Origin: Cyclobacteriaceae bacterium
GTDB taxonomy: Bacteria > Bacteroidota > Bacteroidia > Cytophagales > Cyclobacteriaceae
Assembly (NCBI GenBank): GCA_019638395.1
Contig: JAHBTX010000005.1
Span: 310,001-374,000 of the forward strand
Length of the DNA stretch: 64,000 nucleotides
Direction: 5' to 3'
Part shown: one piece after another, positions 61,488 through 64,000 of the stretch
Layout: every line of letters begins with the position of its first letter
How positions within the stretch are numbered: the stretch's first letter is position 1
Translations under genes and position numbers: made by a program
The notes under the pieces: generated by a model
What the model was told of the DNA's origin: nothing
Database searches by the model: none
What the model saw: the letters and a program-made list of their open reading frames with translations, nothing else

Positions 61488-63527
61488 TCAATTACCAATT
61501 GCCTGCAGTGCCGCTTCCGCAGCATAGCGCACATCCGTATTACGCGTAATGGTTAAAATCCGTTGAATGGATTTCTCAGCGGATGCTGCTTCTTTCCCAA
61601 TCTTACCCAGAATGGTTATTAGCTGAAATTGTAAGCCACCCTCCTGATCGGTGGTTTTATCCAACCGGGTTGTTATAGTTTTAACTGCCGGCTTCCCAAT
61701 TTTTACCAACGCTTCTTTTGCTGCCTCGGTATCATTACTATAATGCGGCAACACAGCCAGCATATATTCAATAGCTTTGGGGTTAGTTGTTCTCAGATTT
61801 CCCAACACGCTTATGGCTAATGTCTGGATGTTATTCATCGTGGCTTTGTCTTCCAGGCTTTTTTTATTAAGCAGATTTACCAACGTGCTCTCCAATTTTA
61901 CCGGTGGGGTTTCAGATATTGCCAGCAACTTCATCACACGCAGTTGCTCGGCCAAATTATTACCTTTTAAAATCGCATCCGCTTCTTCTTGTGTGGGAAT
62001 TACCCCAGGAATAGGAACGTTATACTTTACACAAAAATTAATCCGATCTTCTTTCTGGCTGGGGTAGGGTGTAAGCAAGGCATAGTTCGAAAACTTATCG
62101 CGGCAACGCTGCACCAGAATTTTTAAGTCAGCCTCCGGATAGTTTCTGCGGATTTCTGCATTAGTGGTTTCGTAGTAAGTCATCTTAAAATGCCAGGCAA
62201 ACTCATACAGTTGCTCGTGCGCTTTGGCATATTCGTTGGCATTTACAAAAGCAGCTAACCAGCCAATTAATTCTGTTTTACGTTGCGGATTGGGTTCTTC
62301 CTTGTACATGGAACTGAGTTCGCTGAACAACGTGGCTTTCAATTTTTCATCAGGCGAAAGCCGGGCCGAGTAGGTTTCATATACAAATTGCCGCAGCGGT
62401 TGATTTTTAGAAAGGCCTTCCATCATCTCCACATAGGCTACTTCAAAAGTTAGCGCACGCGGCAACCCCAGTTTATGCTGGGCTGCCAAATCGAAGTATT
62501 GTTTAATTCTGTTTTTCTGTTCGGGCTCAGGTGTATCGGCCTTACCAATTAATTGAGTTACATAATTGGAGAGGTAGTAATTACCAACTTTACCCATTGC
62601 TGCAAAACCCGATTTCCATTCGCGGCTATCTACCGCATTATCGGTAGCGAGGTAGCGAACAATTTCATAAGCCCGGTCATCACCTGCAGGATAGGCTATG
62701 GTATCTAATGTGCCGAGCAGAAAATTTTTGTATGGCTCTGGGTCAAGTTTAAATCGTGTAAACGCATACATCACATCATAATGTAATTTGCCACATGCAT
62801 TTTCAAAGGGCGTTTTAATGGCTTCGGCTACTACTGCCGAAATTTTTTCAGGTGTGGATAAATCATTTAAATGTGGCCGAAAGGCGTCTGCTTTTTCCTT
62901 ACAGATTTCGGCTTGTGTTTTGGAGGGGGCATTCGTACTTCCATTAAATGTAATCTGCACCGTGTTGTTATTGGTTTTGCTCTTATCAACAGGCTCAGCC
63001 ACAACATTGGTTTGCGTAAATAAGGTGGCCATGTTTTTATTCATTTTTATGCGGCCCACATAACTCATGGTAATCTCACCACTGGTCACATCAATCATAC
63101 GCGCACTCACTTCTATGTACGATTTCAGTTTGGTGTATGTGCCCGAAAGTATTGCATCGATGGGCGCCAGTTGGCCAATTTTTAATGCCGCAGCCGGTTT
63201 CATTAAGTCGGTAAGAATAAATTCATGCTCTTTCAGAATTGCATCCATGCGCGTGCGTTCAAACAACTTCAGTTTATCGGGTTGGCCGGATATCGAACCA
63301 ATAATGGTTTCGGTTAAGTATTCGCCAAAGGCTTTGCTTTGTTGCGAAGAAGGTGTGGCCGTAAACGGAACCACCGCCAGGCTATGGGGAGTTTTGGAAG
63401 CTGGGGCAGCCATAATTTTTGCAGCCAGCTCTTGCGTTACCGCGGGGTAGCTTTTTGGTTTTTGGGCTTGCGCCTGAAATATGAGCAACGCTATTCCTGC
63501 AATCAGTATGGGTTTTATCCAATTCAT
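61488..63527 (-). CDS. Exported CsgG/FlgO-like protein with HEAT-type repeats
   Basis: The 679-residue protein has a signal peptide (MNWIKPILIAGIALLIFQAQA). A CsgG/FlgO-like domain covers 45-175 (HSLAVVPFTATPSSQQSKAFGEYLTETIIGSI, ELFERTRMDAILKEHEF-like region, and IDAILSGTYTKLKSYIEVSARMIDVTSGEI). A long alpha-helical middle follows. C-terminal HEAT repeats occupy about 545-679 (LAISVLGNLRTTNPKAIEYML, EALVKIGKPAVKTI and LITILGKIGKEAASAEKSIQRILTITRNTDVRYAAEAALQAIG). It probably scaffolds a periplasmic or outer-membrane assembly. The exact role is unknown. Confidence 0.82.
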   Translation of the reverse strand: MNWIKPILIAGIALLIFQAQAQKPKSYPAVTQELAAKIMAAPASKTPHSLAVVPFTATPSSQQSKAFGEYLTETIIGSISGQPDKLKLFERTRMDAILKEHEFILTDLMKPAAALKIGQLAPIDAILSGTYTKLKSYIEVSARMIDVTSGEITMSYVGRIKMNKNMATLFTQTNVVAEPVDKSKTNNNTVQITFNGSTNAPSKTQAEICKEKADAFRPHLNDLSTPEKISAVVAEAIKTPFENACGKLHYDVMYAFTRFKLDPEPYKNFLLGTLDTIAYPAGDDRAYEIVRYLATDNAVDSREWKSGFAAMGKVGNYYLSNYVTQLIGKADTPEPEQKNRIKQYFDLAAQHKLGLPRALTFEVAYVEMMEGLSKNQPLRQFVYETYSARLSPDEKLKATLFSELSSMYKEEPNPQRKTELIGWLAAFVNANEYAKAHEQLYEFAWHFKMTYYETTNAEIRRNYPEADLKILVQRCRDKFSNYALLTPYPSQKEDRINFCVKYNVPIPGVIPTQEEADAILKGNNLAEQLRVMKLLAISETPPVKLESTLVNLLNKKSLEDKATMNNIQTLAISVLGNLRTTNPKAIEYMLAVLPHYSNDTEAAKEALVKIGKPAVKTITTRLDKTTDQEGGLQFQLITILGKIGKEAASAEKSIQRILTITRNTDVRYAAEAALQAIGN

Positions 63528-63812
63528 AACTTAAACCGGGATTATGCATTAAAGATATCTTATCAGAACTGTTCAATCTGCGTATATCCTGATTTTTTAA
63601 TGATTTATATGATTCCCCAGATTTATTTACCATTTCTTTTCCAGCATAAACTAAGCGCAACAACACTTCAAATCTTTTTAGTACATAAACAAGGTTAAAG
63701 ATAATCGGAAAACAGAAAGCGTAATGCCTGTAAGTTTAAGTAACCAGCCAGGCTTTAGCGTGGGCAGCTCTAAAACTTATACGGGCGTGCCCCTGCTTGC
63801 GCACAAACCTGC

Positions 63813-63896
63813 GCGGGGTCGGGCTATTCGCTGCTACTCCTCGTGCCACCGCATTTCCCTACGCTACTGCGGGGTATCCGCTTCTATCCCTCACGC
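63813..63896. repeat. GC-rich imperfect direct repeat
   Basis: GGGCTATTCGCTGCTACTCC (63821) recurs as GGGGTATCCGCTTCTATCCC (63871), exactly 50 bp later, with 18 of 25 bases matching over the whole copy. The stretch is far richer in G+C than its surroundings. The 62-codon frame across it does not look like a protein gene. The element resembles a spacer repeat I associate with many Bacteroidota genomes, from memory only. Confidence 0.65.
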
Positions 63897-63918
63897 GGGT
63901 GATGTGACTTAAACGCAA

Positions 63919-64000
63919 ATGCACAGTAATTCAGAATTCTTTGATCCAAGTTATTGGCCAGTAAAACAACTTAAACACGATGACTGGATCCTGAAGTTGA
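63919..64000 (+). CDS. Start of a possible protein gene (cut by window edge)
   Basis: From ATG 63919 a frame stays open to the last base: MHSNSEFFDPSYWPVKQLKHDDWILKL. It begins after the GC-rich repeat and has ordinary codon use. Only 27 codons are visible, so the family cannot be named. Confidence 0.45.
   Translation, partial: MHSNSEFFDPSYWPVKQLKHDDWILKL

Noticed and set aside
63724-63912. 62-codon frame at the right edge
   Set aside because: It runs through the GC-rich direct repeat, its start is in unrelated sequence, and the predicted peptide has no recognisable feature.

Overview
The window looks like chromosomal DNA of a free-living member of the Bacteroidota, most likely a Cytophagales-type bacterium. 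The evidence is the gene families: two SusC-like TonB-dependent receptors with carboxypeptidase-regulatory N-termini, type IX secretion (T9SS) type-B sorting domains with PorP/SprF partners, TPR-containing sensor histidine kinases with LuxR-type regulators, and S9 peptidases. Promoters of the Bacteroidota form (TTG, about 19 bp, TAnnTTTG) sit very close to start codons and Shine-Dalgarno sequences are scarce. Base composition is moderate. I see no rRNA, tRNA, CRISPR array, transposase or prophage. Genus and species cannot be fixed from this.

1-37.9 kb is mostly housekeeping and envelope genes in short operons: a desaturase cut by the window edge, a Gfo/Idh oxidoreductase, a YdeI-like protein, a TonB receptor, a Crp/Fnr regulator, then a minus-strand cluster (LOG-family protein, lytic transglycosylase, creatininase-family amidohydrolase, purine nucleoside phosphorylase). 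Next come a GH130-like lipoprotein, a TIGR01777 epimerase, and a TonB receptor followed by a beta-helix lipoprotein, each unit with its own terminator. An arsenate-reductase-like phosphatase lies behind two copies of a palindromic operator. Then follow MoxR, SemiSWEET, an exonuclease/GIY-YIG fusion, MscS, two S9 peptidases, a PQQ-type sugar dehydrogenase, purM, an AT-rich two-gene island (28.0-29.1 kb), a TonB-C protein, a TPR protein, DinB, dienelactone hydrolase and an acyl-CoA synthetase.

38.0-55.4 kb is the most unusual part. It holds two versions of one surface-protein module, pointing the same way. Each has a minus-strand operon (beta-helix exported protein, repeat-rich T9SS type-B cargo, PorP/SprF) and a divergent plus-strand operon (TPR sensor histidine kinase, LuxR response regulator). 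Module B adds a lipoprotein at the head of its minus-strand operon and an exported protein at the end of its plus-strand operon. The cargo, beta-helix and kinase genes have diverged, but a 1,104-bp tract covering the mature PorP/SprF protein and its downstream repeat is almost identical in both modules and stops at the signal-peptide boundary. Module A's response regulator is frameshifted inside its DNA-binding domain, so the surviving regulator of module B may serve both.

55.4-64 kb carries a Uma2-type nuclease, DNA polymerase I with eroded proofreading motifs, a ribbon-helix-helix/MazF toxin-antitoxin pair with a clear promoter-operator, an OprO/P-like porin, a small beta-barrel candidate, a CsgG/FlgO-HEAT protein, a GC-rich direct repeat and the start of one more reading frame at the edge.
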